Shown here piece by piece: positions 1 to 11,362 of a DNA stretch of 64,000 nucleotides. This stretch comes from Chelonoidis abingdonii (taxonomy: Eukaryota; Chordata; Testudines; Testudinidae): contig NC_133771.1 in NCBI RefSeq assembly GCF_003597395.2, positions 60,619,965 to 60,683,964 of the forward strand, read 5' to 3'. Position 1 is the stretch's first letter; each line of letters opens with the position of its first letter. The notes under the pieces are model-generated. The model was given only the letters and a program-made list of their open reading frames with translations. It was not told the DNA's origin and did not search any database. The translations under genes and the position numbers were made by a program.

Positions 1-526
1 ATAGTAATAAGTTCCCATACAAACCTATGGACCTTGCTGTGACACATCTGTCAGTCACAAGGTATTCAAGGTTATTCTTAATCACCATTATTTTGAGTTG
101 TTACCAGGAGGATCTGCAGCTGTTTCTTATCTCATCCCTCTTGCTCAACTCCTTATATCTTGTCCTTGGGGTGTATGTCTTTGCTTTAGGGTTGTCAGTC
201 TGCCATCTAGGTGACTCTGATAATAAAGTTGATGCCTTTCGCCTCCTCCCCTCCCCTCTTGACCATTTGGCACAGCTGTCTTTTTTCAGTTACTTAGTAT
301 ATCATACCTTCTTCACTCACACACCAATCAGTATATAAGACAATAATTACAGCCATAAAACTTCTGTCTTTCTAAGAACAATCATTAACACAATCAGCAA
401 AGAATAAACTCAGAACAATTTCTTCTTACTAATTCAAGGCTAGCAAAATGGAGTATAAAGCAAAATAAGCAAAATGGAGTACAATTTATTCAAGACAATT
501 TCTCCTAATTAGGCTTTCGGCCTACA
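1..526 (-). mobile_element. LTR-like fragment (edge of window)
   Basis: Read on the minus strand the block starts TGTAGGCC at 526, directly abutting CR1-flanking DNA, and continues A-rich to the window edge. Its TGTAGGCC...AAGCCT start resembles the TGTAAGGCCTAAAGCCT of the block near 37131. No internal retroviral coding sequence is visible. Being an LTR is inferred from the TG start and similarity only. Confidence 0.3.
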
Positions 527-563
527 TTGTTTGTATAAGCCTCTGCTCCAACATGCAGTAGGG

Positions 564-3402
564 TGAACATAAGAACAGCCATACTGAGTCAGACCAAAGG
601 TCCATCTAGCCCAGTATTCTTCCAACTGCGGCCAGTGCCAAGTGCCCCATAGGGAATGAACAGAACAGGTAATCATCAAGTGATCCATACCCGGCACCCA
701 TTCCCAGCTTCTGGGAAACAGAGGCTAGGGACACCATCCCTGCCCATCTTGGCTAATAGCCATTGATGGAACTATCTTCTATTAATTTATCTAGATCTTT
801 TTTGAACCCTGTTATAGTCTTGGCCTTCACAACATCCTCTTGCAAGAAGTTCCACAGGTTGACTGTGCATTGTGTTAAAAAATACTTCCTTTTGTTTGTT
901 TTAAATCTGCTGCCTATTAATTTCATTTGGTGACTCCTAGTTCATGTGTTATGAGAAGGAGTAAATAACATTTCTTTATTTACTTTCTCCACACAAGTCA
1001 TAATTTTATAGACCTCTATCATATCCCCCCTTAGTTGTCTCTTTTCCAAGCTGAGAAGTTCCAGTTTTATTAATCTCTCCTCATACGGAAGTTGCTCCAT
1101 ACCCCTAATAATTTTTGTTGTCCTTTTCTGAACCTTTTCCAATGCCAGTATATCTTTTTTGAAATGGGGCGACCACATATGCATGCGGTATTCAAGATGT
1201 GGGCATACCATGGATTTATATAGAGGGAATATGATATTTTCTGTCTTATTATCTATCGCTTAATGATTCCCAACATTCTGTTTGCTATTTTGACTGCTGC
1301 TGCACACTGAGTGGATGTTTTCAGAGAACTATTCACAATGACTCCAAGATCTCTTTCTTGAGTGTAAACAGCTAATTCAGACTCCATCATTTTGTGTATA
1401 TGGTTGAGATTGTTTCCAATGTGTATTACTTTGCATTTATCAACACTGAATTTCATCTGCCATTTTGTTGCCCAGTCATCCAGTTTTGTGAGAACTCTTT
1501 GTAACTCTTTACAGTCTGCCTGGGACTTAACTATTTTGAATAGTTTTGTATCATATGCAAATTTTGCCACCTCACTCTTCACCCCTTTTTCCAGATCGTT
1601 TATGAATATGTTAAATAGGATTCAGTACAGACCCTTGGGGACACCACTATTTACCTCTCTCCATTCTGAAAACTGACCATTTACTCCTGCCCTTCGTTTC
1701 CTATCTTTTAACCAGTTACCAGTCCATTTATCCCACGATTGCTTACTTTGCTTAAGAGCCTTTGGTGAGGGACATTGTCAAAGGCTTTCTGAAAATCTAA
1801 GTACACTATATCCACTGGATCCCCCTTGTCCAGGTGCTTGTTGCCACCCTCCAAAGAATTCTAGTAGATTAGTGAGGCTTACTGACCTGTAATTCCCAGG
1901 GTCACGTCTGGAGCCCTGTTTAAAAATTGGCGTCACATTAGCTATCCTCCAGTCATTTGGTACAGAAGCTGATTTAAATGATAGGTTACAGACTACAGTT
2001 AGTAATCCTGCAATTTCACATTTGAGTTCCTTCAGAACTTTTGGGTAAATACCATCTGGTCCCAGTGACTTATTACTGTTTAGTTTATTAATTTGTTCCA
2101 AAACCTCCTCTAATGACACCTCAATCTGGGACAGTTCCTCAGATTTGTTACCTAAAAAGAATGGCTCAGGTTTGGGAATCTTCCTCACATCCTCAACCAT
2201 GAAGACCGATGCAAAGAATTCATTTAGTTTCTTCGCAATGTCTGTATCGTCGTGGAGTGCTCTATTAGCATCTTAATCATCCAGTAGGCCCACTGGTTGT
2301 TTAGCAAGCTACCTGCTTCTGATGTACTTAAATTTTTTTTTGTTATTACTTTTTGAGTCTTTGGCTAGCTGTTCTTCAAATTATTTTTTGGCCTTTCTAA
2401 TTATATTTTTACACTTCGTTTGCCAGAGTTTATGCTCCTTTCTATTTTTCTCACTGGGAATTAACTTCCACTTTTTAAAGGATGCCTTTTTGCTTCTCAC
2501 TGCTTCTTTTACTTTGTTGTTTAGCCATGATGGTTCTTTTTTGGTTCTCTTACTATATTTTTCAATTTGGGGTATACATTTAAGTTGAGCCTCTATTAAA
2601 TGTATTTAAATAAAATCTATTTTAAAAGTTTCCATGCAGCTTGCAGGGATTTTACTTTTGGTGCTATACCTTTTAATTTCTGTTTAACAAACCTCATTTC
2701 TGTGTAGTTCCCCTCTCTGAAATTAAATGCTACAGTGTTGGGCCACTGTGGTGTTTTCCCTGCCACAGGGCTGTTAAATTTAATTATATTATGGTCACTA
2801 TAACCAAGCGGTCCAGCTATATTCACCTCTTGGACCAGATCCTGTGCTTCACTTAGGACTAAATCAAGAATTTCCTCTCCTCTTATGGGTTCCAGAATTA
2901 GCTGCTCGAAGAAGCTGTCATTTAAGGTGTCAAGAAACTTTATCTCTGCATCCCGTCCTGAGGTGATATGTACCCAGTCAATATGGGGATAGTTGAAATT
3001 CCCCATTATTATGGAGTTTTTTATTTTAATAGCCTCTCTAATCTCCCTGAGCATTTCACAGTCACTGGTCAGGTGGTTGGTAATACGTCCCTACTGCCAT
3101 ATTCTTATTATTCAAGCATGGAATTGCTATCCATAGAGATTCTATGGTACAGTTTGGTTCATTGAAGATTTTTAGTTCATTTGATTCTACGCTTTCTTTC
3201 ACATATAGTGCCACTCCCCCACCAGCATGACCTGTTCTGACCTTCTGAACCCTGGTGTTACTGTGTCCCATTGACTATCCTCATTCCCCCAAGTTTCTGT
3301 GATGCCTGTTATATCAATATCCTCATTTAATACGAGGCATTCTAGTTCAGCCATCTTATTACTGTATTTAAATTTCTAGCATTGGTACATAAGCACACTA
3401 GG
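564..3402 (-). mobile_element. CR1 LINE, antisense, with endonuclease and RT remnants
   Basis: Minus-strand frames give a degenerate CR1 pol. Endonuclease pieces lie at 3271-2617 (ALYVKESV, IIMGNFNYPHIDW, LGYSDHNIIKF). RT pieces lie at 2200-1778 (SLGPDGIYPKVLKEL, DPGNYRSVSLT), then 1582-1253 with FAYDTKLFK, and HLEYRMHMW near 1200. The catalytic FADD box reads FAYD and the frames are interrupted, so it is dead. The 3' end (minus strand) is the typical TGGGCTAGATGGACC...ATGGCTGTTCTTATGTTC tail at about 564. It is truncated at its 5' end within the endonuclease domain. Confidence 0.92.
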
Positions 3403-3505
3403 GTGTGTGGGTAACAGCAGAAATACAGAATTTGTCACCAACACAGTTATTGCCTTTTCTAAAACAAGATTTGATTTATTCCTCTTCCCCTTTTATGTTT
3501 TCCAG

Positions 3506-3666
3506 ACCCACGTTTCTGGTGACAGGTCCCCGGAACATTAGGCCTGGTGCAAATGTGACAATTGGGGTAGCTCTGCTGACAGACAGTCCTCTGCAAGTCA
3601 CAGTGAGAGGTGAAGTGCTCAGAGGGAATGATATCGTGCTACATGGGGAAGTTCTCTTTGAAAAAG
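3506..3666 (+). CDS. CD109: CD109 exon encoding the start of MG1
   Basis: This 161-nt exon follows a pyrimidine-rich tract ending ttttccag and ends at donor GTGAGT (3667). The first base completes a codon begun in the upstream exon. Then come 53 codons starting PTFLVTGPRNIRPGANVTIG and one leftover G. The protein is the beginning of macroglobulin domain 1 just after the signal peptide, with an NVT glycosylation sequon. Translation runs open upstream of the acceptor to about 3405, but that part is intron: it has no family similarity and the AG acceptor sits exactly where CD109 similarity begins. A hAT MITE target duplication starts 17 bp after the donor, and an antisense CR1 ends about 100 bp before the acceptor. 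Confidence 0.92.
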
Positions 3667-3691
3667 GTGAGTTGGCAGGAACAGCCTAGAG

Positions 3692-4007
3692 CAGTGGATC
3701 TCAACCTTTCCAGACTACTGTACCCCTTTCAGGAAGCTGATTTTTCTTGCATATCCCAAGTTTCACCTCACTTAAAAACTACTTTCTTACAAAATCAGAC
3801 AAAAAATTATAAGTGTATTACTGAATATTATTGCAAAATTGCTTACTTTCTCATTTTGTCTATATGACATTTTAGTTTGTACTGACATTGCTAGTGCTTT
3901 TTATGTAGCCTGTTGTAAAACTTGGCAAATATCTGATGAGTTGTTGTACCCCCTGGAAGATCTCTGCGTAACCACATGGATACATACACCCCTGGTTGAG
4001 AATCATG
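3692..4007. mobile_element. hAT MITE with 8-bp TSD
   Basis: The 316-bp element has terminal inverted repeats CAGTGGATCTCAACC and GGTTGAGAATCATG. It is flanked by gcctagag (3684-3691) and gcctggag (4008-4015), an 8-bp TSD with one mismatch. There is no coding capacity. It sits just after a CD109 splice donor. Confidence 0.88.
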
Positions 4008-4334
4008 GCCTGGAGAGATTTAAATGAAGATTATCCTTCCCCTCCTCCCCGAAATATCAGAGCTGTTAAAAATACATTAAAACATGAATTTTATTGGACT
4101 TGTTTTACCAAGTATGGTCAATCAAAGAAGAAAAATTCTATTTCCATCTAAATATAGTTAAAGGTGGAACTGTTTGCTGAATAGTTAGTGGTTTGTATGT
4201 GTGTGTGCCCATTAACTCATTATAAGCACTTTGAAAATAATATGTGTAGTAGGGGAGTGTCATATGATATGGTAGCTGTCTGGATCTTAAAAGGACTCTG
4301 GACACTGGGGCCACATGAGTCCAATATAGAAACC

Positions 4335-4853
4335 TAGGGCCATCCCGAGCTATTCTGGAGCCCTATGCAGCCCCCCCATGGGGTGTGTGTTTGGGGCCCC
4401 AAGCCTCCGTGAAGGTGGGGTAGCTGGCCCCAGGCCTTCATGGGGGGGTTGGCTTGCGGGGGAGGAGGGAACCTCCCCCCAGCACTGACCGGTGGTGCGG
4501 CTGGGAGCCTGGTCTCTGCACTTCCCACTGCCAGTGAGTGCAGGCCCAGCCCTGCTGCACTCCTTAGGGGGAGGGAAGAGGTAGGTCTGGGGCGGAACAG
4601 TGGTAGAAAGAGGTAGGGTGGTGATGGAGCAGCGTGGGGGCTTTGGGAAAAGAGTGGAGTGGGGGCGGAAGTGGGGTGGAGCAGGGGCAGGAATAGATGA
4701 GGCTGGGGCAGGGTAGGGGTGAGCGGCCTGGGGAAGAGGCGGGAAGGGGCTGGAGCAGCACGCAGTTGTGCAGGGCACCAGGAAATTTGGTACCCCAAGT
4801 TTCCTGGTGCCTTATGTGGCTGCGTACTTTGCATATGGGTAAGGACGTCCCTG
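4335..4853. mobile_element. GC-rich hAT-like MITE (CAGGGCCGGC-TIR family)
   Basis: The ends tagggccatccc and ggacgtccctg are inverted repeats. The flanks are tagaaacc (4327-4334) and cagaaacc (4854-4861), an 8-bp TSD with one mismatch. The interior is purine/G-rich on the + strand, which produces long spurious proline-rich open frames on the minus strand. Confidence 0.82.
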
Positions 4854-4861
4854 CAGAAACC

Positions 4862-6453
4862 CCCTCTCTTTCTTATGTTTACTGGGAGGATTCAGAAACC
4901 AGGCAGGAGCATGTGAAGTGTCAAAGCCACTCATAAAACAACAAAGCCCCATTGCTTTATATATATTAGGCAGACTGAGAAAAAGTGTGGGGGCCAGTGT
5001 GGGTACGAGGCTGCCCTGATCACATAATGAGGTGGCTAACAGTCAGAAGAGTAGAGTGAGAAGGTTTCTTTTTGTTTTGAGGCTATGGCCCAGAGTCCAA
5101 GCTGCACGGCTCAAGGGGTGAAGGCCACCTTTGTGACCCCTGAATTCTAGTGCTGGCTGACGACTGCTCCTGTTTATGTTGTAAGTTTAGAGTAGTCTGA
5201 GGTGGCTATAGCCCATACTGGCAAGTCTGGCAGCTAGGAATAGCTGGAGCACTGAGGTGCTTCATACCTTCGATCTGCTCCAAAAGAGCGTTATTATTGT
5301 TACATTATAATTGTCCACCTTTGGGCCCAGATCTGAAAGTTAATTGAAGTCAGTGGAAAAGCTCCCATTTATTTCAGTGGTCTTTGGCTCAGGACCTTGA
5401 AGATGTAGAGCAGGGCACATAATCATTAGAAAATAGGCTGAACACCCAAACTCATTCAGTGAGATGGTGGATGAGAATAGCTGCCGCAAACATGAAAGGC
5501 CCCATTCCACTATGAAGTCCCCAAATCATCCAATCCATTCTCCAAGTTCATTTTGCTTAAAACTATAGCCCTGATTTCCCTCATTATAGTAACTGATTCT
5601 CCTCTTATTTCGAAAATTTCCTACACACTACAATATGATATAGATACCAACCCATTCTGAGTAATATGACATATGACATAATCACACAGAACTGCACAGT
5701 ATAATGATGAGAAATGGGATATTTCAGTTTGGGTAATAGGAGGCTGACTATTTTCTCCCCACTCTTCACTGGAAAAATCAGTTGAGGGAATGTATAAGTG
5801 TGCAGTAATGATTTATGAGGCCACAATTTAAAGTATGAATTTGTCTACCTTCACTAGAGACTTCATTGAACTATAAATTGTTGGAAGTGCAGCTAACAAG
5901 GCTTTTAGAAAAGATTTATTGGACATGATACAAATGTTTGTATAACACTGTATAGTTATATTAACACAGTAAACCATTCCATTTTAATAAATGCCTGGCA
6001 AGTGCTGAGATAACAGATGATACATGCAGAACATCTTTAAGACAGTTCAGCTCTTTCTACTTTGCATTTCAACTTGTACAGCAACTTGTTTCCCCTCCTC
6101 ATTTTGTCTGAGGCTGAATATTCTTTGGCTCACATTGCCCCTTCAGATGCTTTTCTATTTTGTTCCTGGAAGGAAAACAGAATGCACATTTATTGTAAAA
6201 GCTGCTCTCTTCTTCCCTTCCTTTCTCTTTTAACTTGCCAGCCTATCGTCCTTTGTCTCTGCTTCTCTTGACAGCAAGTCTAGCTTGCCTGGTATGAGCT
6301 TTTATTGTTTACATTTGTTTAATGCCTAAGGGGACACCAGGTAATTTACTGACATATGATCAGACAAGTTCCTGCCCTGAAGAGCTTATAATATGAGTAC
6401 CTGGTTGTGCAATGTGCTAATGTCAATGGGAGATGTGAGTGCTCAGACTCAGG
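4862..6453. other. Intron sequence, nothing recognised
   Basis: AT-rich unique-looking intron. Around 5340-5400 there is a short ttgaagtcagtgg...tttcagtgg element of the kind repeated elsewhere in the window. I see no exon-like segment with conserved protein motifs. Confidence 0.5.
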
Positions 6454-6461
6454 CTCTAAAC

Positions 6462-6765
6462 CAGGGGTAGGCAACCTATGGCATGCGTGCCGAAGGCTGC
6501 ACACGAGCTGATTTTCAGTGGCACTCACACTGCCTGGGTCCTGGCCACCGGTCCGGGGGGCTCTCCATTTTAATTTAATTTTAAATTAAGTTTCTTAAAC
6601 ATTTTAAAAACCTTATTTACTTCACATACAACAATAGTTTAGTTATAGACTTATAGAAAGAGACCTTCTAAAAATGTTACAATGTATTACTGGCACGTGA
6701 AACCTTTCATTAGAGTGAATAAGTGAAGACTTGGCACACCACTGCTGAAAGGTTGCCAACCTCTG
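6462..6765. mobile_element. hAT MITE with perfect 8-bp TSD
   Basis: TIRs are CAGGGGTAGGCAACCT and AGGTTGCCAACCTCTG. The TSD ctctaaac is identical at 6454-6461 and 6766-6773. It is 304 bp with an AT-rich interior and no open reading frame of interest. It shares its TIR with the elements at 11087 and 59851. Confidence 0.9.
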
Positions 6766-6954
6766 CTCTAAACAGACAACACATTGTTACCTCTTCTGAC
6801 CTGAACAGCTAGCCATAGGTCAGGGTCTAGCAGGTTGTTCCAGTTAGGAGGAGAAATTGATGATGGGTATCTGTTTGATGCAATTCTGTTTATTTATAGA
6901 GACTATACAAAGTCCTGTTTCCCTGAACACAGGGCTTCTCCCAGGACCACACCA

Positions 6955-6993
6955 TCCACCCACCCACACCCACTCACTCACCCACCCACCCAC
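6955..6993. repeat. (CCCA)n microsatellite
   Basis: A run of ccac/ccca units with interspersed actc. It is followed at 7183-7197 by a short (AT)n tract. Confidence 0.85.
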
Positions 6994-7600
6994 AAAATAT
7001 CTCTGGTAAAAAAATGTCCAGTGTAACCCTCCAGACTTATGATGCTAATTTCTGGGCACACTCCATTGTGCCTTGTTTTAGGTGAGGCTCCTTAATGTCT
7101 CTTGCAGCTATCTTAAATGAAGGGTGCATTCACACCCATCAGTTTCAATGAGGTTTTAACCCAACTCATAGCAACTCAATTCATATATATATATATATTT
7201 AAAAATGATCTAATTCAAACAGAAATTATTTTGGGAAAGTTATGTGGCTTGTATGAACAGGAAATCAGCTTAGATGATCACAATGGACCCTTCTGGACTT
7301 AGAATCTATGAATCTATAAAAATACCACATAGAGGAGTGCGCAAAAGATTTAACACAACACTGAAAAATTGTCTATTTAATTTTAACCCTGGCTTATATA
7401 CCTCTATTTCTGGTCAGATTTTATATTTTTCCTGATTTTCTGTTTGATACATGGAAAGGCAAAGAGCCAGGCACTGGGGATAAAGGGTTGAGAAAGTGGC
7501 AGGGCCAGAAGCCAGCAAGCTGTACCAAGCTCTTTGCTCTCACAGCAGGGCTTGTTGGGAATTGGAGAAGTTCTGTCCTGGCAGCACAGAAGACTATAAG

Positions 7601-8464
7601 TAGGGCCCTATCAAATTCATGGTCCGTTTTGGTCAATTTCAAAATCATAGGATTTTAAAAATAGTCAGTTTCATGCTTTTAAATGTTTACATCTGAAATT
7701 TCACAGTGTTGTAACTGGGGGGGTTCTGACCCAAAAGGGGGAAATAGGGTGGGGCTTGTGGGATTGCTATCCTTACTTCTGCATTGCTGCTAGTGGGGGG
7801 ACCAGCACAGAAGTGATGGTTGCAGGGTGTGAGGGGTTGTCACTTTTGAGGGGGGGGCAGGATCGGTCTTACAGGTGGGCAACCGTCCAGGACCCCATGG
7901 TCAGGGTATGCTATGGTCCCCTCTCACAGTCTGCCCTGGTCCTTTTAACCCCCAAGTACTGGGCCCAGAGCTAGGGAGGCACAGGCTGGGGATGCTCATA
8001 TGCTGGGGCTCCTACTGTACGCCGGGGTCCAGTTGCTAGTCCAGACTGGGCTGGGCTGGGACAGGACTTCCTCTTCCCCTGCAGGGGCCGTTCCTGGGGC
8101 TGGGTCAAACCCCCTCCTCCACACAAGGAACCTCCCCTTGCTGCAGGAAGCTCAGTGACTGCTTTGCTTTCAGCTCAGCTCTGGAGGCAGCACAGAAGTA
8201 AGGGCAGCACATTGGAAGCTGGAAGCTGCAGCAGGAAGCTCTGCGACTGCTGACTGCTGCCTAGCTCTGAAGGTAGCACATCTGTGGAGCTTCCTGCAGC
8301 TGGGGGAAGAGGAAGTCCTGGTCTTCCCCAGCCTGGCCAGGACTTGCAGGTGGAGCCCAGTGAACGATAGATCTGCCTCCTCCACAATAGCCAGATTTCA
8401 TGGGGGAGATTGAATTTCACGGTCTGTGACATTTCTTTCATGGTTGTAAATTTGTAGGGCCTTA
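7601..8464. mobile_element. Non-autonomous hAT element with perfect TSD
   Basis: The 864-bp element starts TAGGGCCCTA and ends TAGGGCCTTA. It is flanked by the identical 8-mer actataag at 7593-7600 and 8465-8472. Near-terminal regions (tttcatgg, atttcacgg) are typical of an abundant turtle hAT family. No transposase frame is visible; the GC-rich centre has small inverted repeats around an agctctg core. Confidence 0.92.
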
Positions 8465-8472
8465 ACTATAAG

Positions 8473-9147
8473 TATGGAACTATTGTGATTCAGAGATAAA
8501 ATAACCTATCAGACTAAAACTCTTTAACTGCCCTCTGAACAGCAAAACAGTCTTGTGTTAAACTGTGTCACGGCTGAATATAGTGGCCTGAAATTGTTGC
8601 TTCTGTTAATGGTGTTGACACATGGGATCCTGCCAACCAGCTGATGTGGTGACATCATTTTGAGATATACTGTTTCTATGGTGCTATTACCTACAGTGTT
8701 AGTGAGGCTGGCAGCTGTTGATATGCTACCCATGGGCAGGACAAGTGTTGGTGGGATACCTGAAGCTATTGACCATATTATGTATCCCATAACCTGGGAG
8801 GGTTCTCCACCTATTCATCAGTGCAATGTAATCTGAAGGCCCCAGTTCAGCAAGGAACTTCAGCATGTGCTTAACTTTAAACGTGTGACTAATCACTTCC
8901 TATTCAGCAAAGCACATAAGCCCATGCTTAAAGTTAAGAATGTGCTCAAATGATTTGGGCCTCAAGGTACTTAAGCGTATGCTTAACTTTAAGCATTAAT
9001 TTAATAAGCATATTTCTAAATACTTTGCTTAATCAGGGCTTCAGTTTGCATGAGAATTTGTTCCTTATTTAACATAATTCTTGCTTTATGTAAGAAATAG
9101 AATAGAGTTGTCTATTCTCTAATGGTTGACAGGTTTGCAATTTTAAA
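8473..9147. other. Intron sequence with a short interspersed motif
   Basis: At 8838-9010 the phrase cttaactttaa(g/a)c recurs in both orientations with cagcaa and agcacat nearby, like an old degenerate repeat. I recognise nothing else. Confidence 0.4.
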
Positions 9148-9149
9148 TA

Positions 9150-9337
9150 CACCTCTACCCCAATATAATGCTATCCTCAGAAGCCAAAAAATCTTACCGC
9201 GTTATAGGTGAAACTGTGTTATATCGAACTTGCTTTGATCCACCGGAGTGTGCAGCCCCGCCCCCCTGGAATGCTTCTTTACCGTGTTATATCTGAATTT
9301 GTGTTATATTGAGTCGCGTTATATTGGGGTAGAGGTA
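9150..9337. mobile_element. Tc1/mariner (Tigger-like) MITE
   Basis: TIRs cacctctaccccaatataa and ttatattggggtagaggta lie between TA dinucleotides (9148-9149 and 9338-9339). The 188-bp interior is a near-palindrome of gttatat/atataac words. TA duplication plus the TIR indicate a mariner/pogo-type non-autonomous element. Confidence 0.87.
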
Positions 9338-9869
9338 TATGTTATAATTAAAATTTTGATTCCTTTGGGGTTTTTTGAGATGAGACATGAGATAAATACT
9401 GTGGCAGTATAACTAGGTTCACATCTTTGCCTTGCTTACTAAGTATGTAACAAATGAAACAGACATATTCTGATGACATGCTGGCTGTGATCCATGCAGA
9501 GAGACAATACGGAAGTGCTTATTACCTGAGCCTGGCTTCACGTACCAGAAGCAAAATATCAGACACTGATGCAGCAAGCGAGATTATTTAGAAGTGTTGC
9601 TTTTGTTTGGAGACCTAGCTTCCTGGTATTGGGGTAGAAAGGAACACACTGAATATGTCTGCAAGTAGAAATACATGGCTAGAGGAAAAACTTATATCAG
9701 TGAACAGGACAAAAACATGCCCCTGGGACAGGGGAAGAGAAAGAGCTTGCATTTTCTGCAGTAAAACTAAAAAGAATATAGAAAGATTAGCTCTGGAGAA
9801 GATATGACCGTGCACATCCTCATGACATTAGGGCCTTGCTACAGGTTCTGGGTAACTCCATTATTAGAA

Positions 9870-10460
9870 GAACCTTCATGTTGAATGGAAGTGACTATAG
9901 AAGCATCAGTATTGTTTATATCAGAAAAGGCGTATCTTCTAATCTACATGAACTGATCTGTTGACATTCACGGGAGAACAAGTGACAATGATGGGGACTA
10001 TAGACATGCAGGTTAAACTCCATGGTCAGAGAGCTCCAATGTCTCTAATTATGCTCTTTATTTCCATACATGAGAGGCCAGTGATGGATCAAAAAGATCC
10101 AGCTGAATTGGCAAAAAGCTCACTTGATGGAGTAAAGTAAAACCATATAGCTACAGTATTTCAGGAACATGCTTTGGTTTTCAAAGAAGAAAGGGAGAGC
10201 ATGTAATACTTCGCTGTAAAAGCTATCCAATAAGCTGGGCAGCCCACCTGAATGTTACAAGGAGAACATGAGTTCACGATATGCCATCAGACCTTCAAAT
10301 CAGATCTGGAAAGTCTAGTCAAGACAGGAGTTGTGTCATGCATAGATAATGAGCAACTGCCGTTGTTCCAGTGCTTAAGTTAAAAGAGAATTTGGGGTGA
10401 TTTCAAAGTGACTATAAATCCAGTCTTACGTGCAGAACTTTATCCTTTCTCATAGTTAAC
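9870..10460 (+). pseudogene. Ty3/Gypsy pol relic (protease to reverse transcriptase)
   Basis: Frames shift, but three collinear pieces match Gypsy pol. The protease active-site region is near 9890 (MEV..EASVLFISE, with the expected DTGA degraded). The protease-RT linker is near 9967-10055 (TFTGEQVTMMGTIDMQVKL). The RT N-terminus covers 10165-10445 (HALVFKEE, then LVKTGVVSC, then WGDFKVTINPVLRAELYP). Stops and frameshifts between the pieces show it is inactive. No LTRs or integrase were identified nearby. The class assignment rests on motif order; the copy is too old to place in a clade. Confidence 0.72.
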
Positions 10461-10743
10461 ATTTATTTGCTTCTTTATCAGGCAAAATTTATTGAAATTG
10501 AGTCCTGTCAAGCTTACTTACAAATGCAGTTGGAGGAAAAAATCTCAGGGGAATGCTAACAATAGCAGTGCCTAATGAGTTTTACTGCCCAAATAAGTTT
10601 TTCAAAATGTAAGCTCAACAGAAATGCTTCCATTAAATGCTAATTAAAGAAGAAGAAAATAAAAAAGAAAATAAAAAATCAACTGGAAACAAAAACATTG
10701 TCTTGCAGTGTTTGCCATCCAAACATTGTAACATGTTCTAGTG

Positions 10744-10986
10744 CAGGCGTCCCCAACGTGGTGCCCATGGGCACCTTGGCGCCCACGGGAGCATCTAAAT
10801 GCGCCCGTGTCCTGGCCGGCGATCGAGCATCCGCCAAAATGCTGCCGAAATTCGGCGACGCCGCTTGACATCGAGAGGCATTGCCACCGAAATGCTGCCA
10901 AAATTCGGCAGCATTTCGGCAGATGCTTGATCACCGCCATGGTCCTTCGTCTGGCATACGCCAGACAAAAAATTTGGGGACCACTG
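10744..10986. mobile_element. hAT MITE with CAGxxGTCCCCAAC TIR
   Basis: The 243-bp element begins caggcgtccccaacg and ends tttggggaccactg. The TSD is ttctagtg (10736-10743) and ttttagtg (10987-10994), 7/8 identical. The interior has repeated gccgaaattcgg / attcggcagcatttcggc palindromes. Confidence 0.87.
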
Positions 10987-11086
10987 TTTTAGTGCATGAG
11001 AATTGTTGTGATAATCAGGCCTACAAGTTATGAGCTCAGCTGTAATAAGAACATCTAAGTTAATAAGAGGTCACAATAGCCTACAA

Positions 11087-11354
11087 CAGGTATTGGCAAC
11101 CTTCGGCACACGGCCTGTCAAGGGAATCCGCTGGCGGGCCACAAGACATTTTGTTTACTTTGACAATCCGCAGGCATGGCCCCACGCTGCTCCCAGTGGC
11201 TGCGGTTCGCCATTCTCACAGCTTCCATTGGCCGGGAATGGTGAACTGCGGCCACTGGGAGCTGTGCCTATGGAGGGTCAACATAAACAAAATGTCAAGC
11301 AGCCCTCTAGTGGATTACCATGATGGGCCACATGCCGAAAGTTGCCGACCTCTG
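11087..11354. mobile_element. hAT MITE, GGCAACCT-TIR family
   Basis: It begins caggtattggcaaccttcgg and ends ccgaaagttgccgacctctg. The TSD is gcctacaa/gcctataa (11079-11086, 11355-11362). The interior carries inverted copies of agtggctgcggttc / gaactgcggccact. Length is 268 bp. Confidence 0.9.
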
Positions 11355-11362
11355 GCCTATAA

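Noticed and set aside
3405..3505. Upstream extension of the first CD109 exon as a coding start (Met at 3405)
   Set aside because: The sequence before the AG acceptor has no CD109 similarity and no signal peptide; a polypyrimidine tract is present.
4334..4834. 166-codon proline-rich open frame, minus strand
   Set aside because: Lies entirely in the G-rich hAT-like MITE at 4335-4853; low-complexity composition and no domain.
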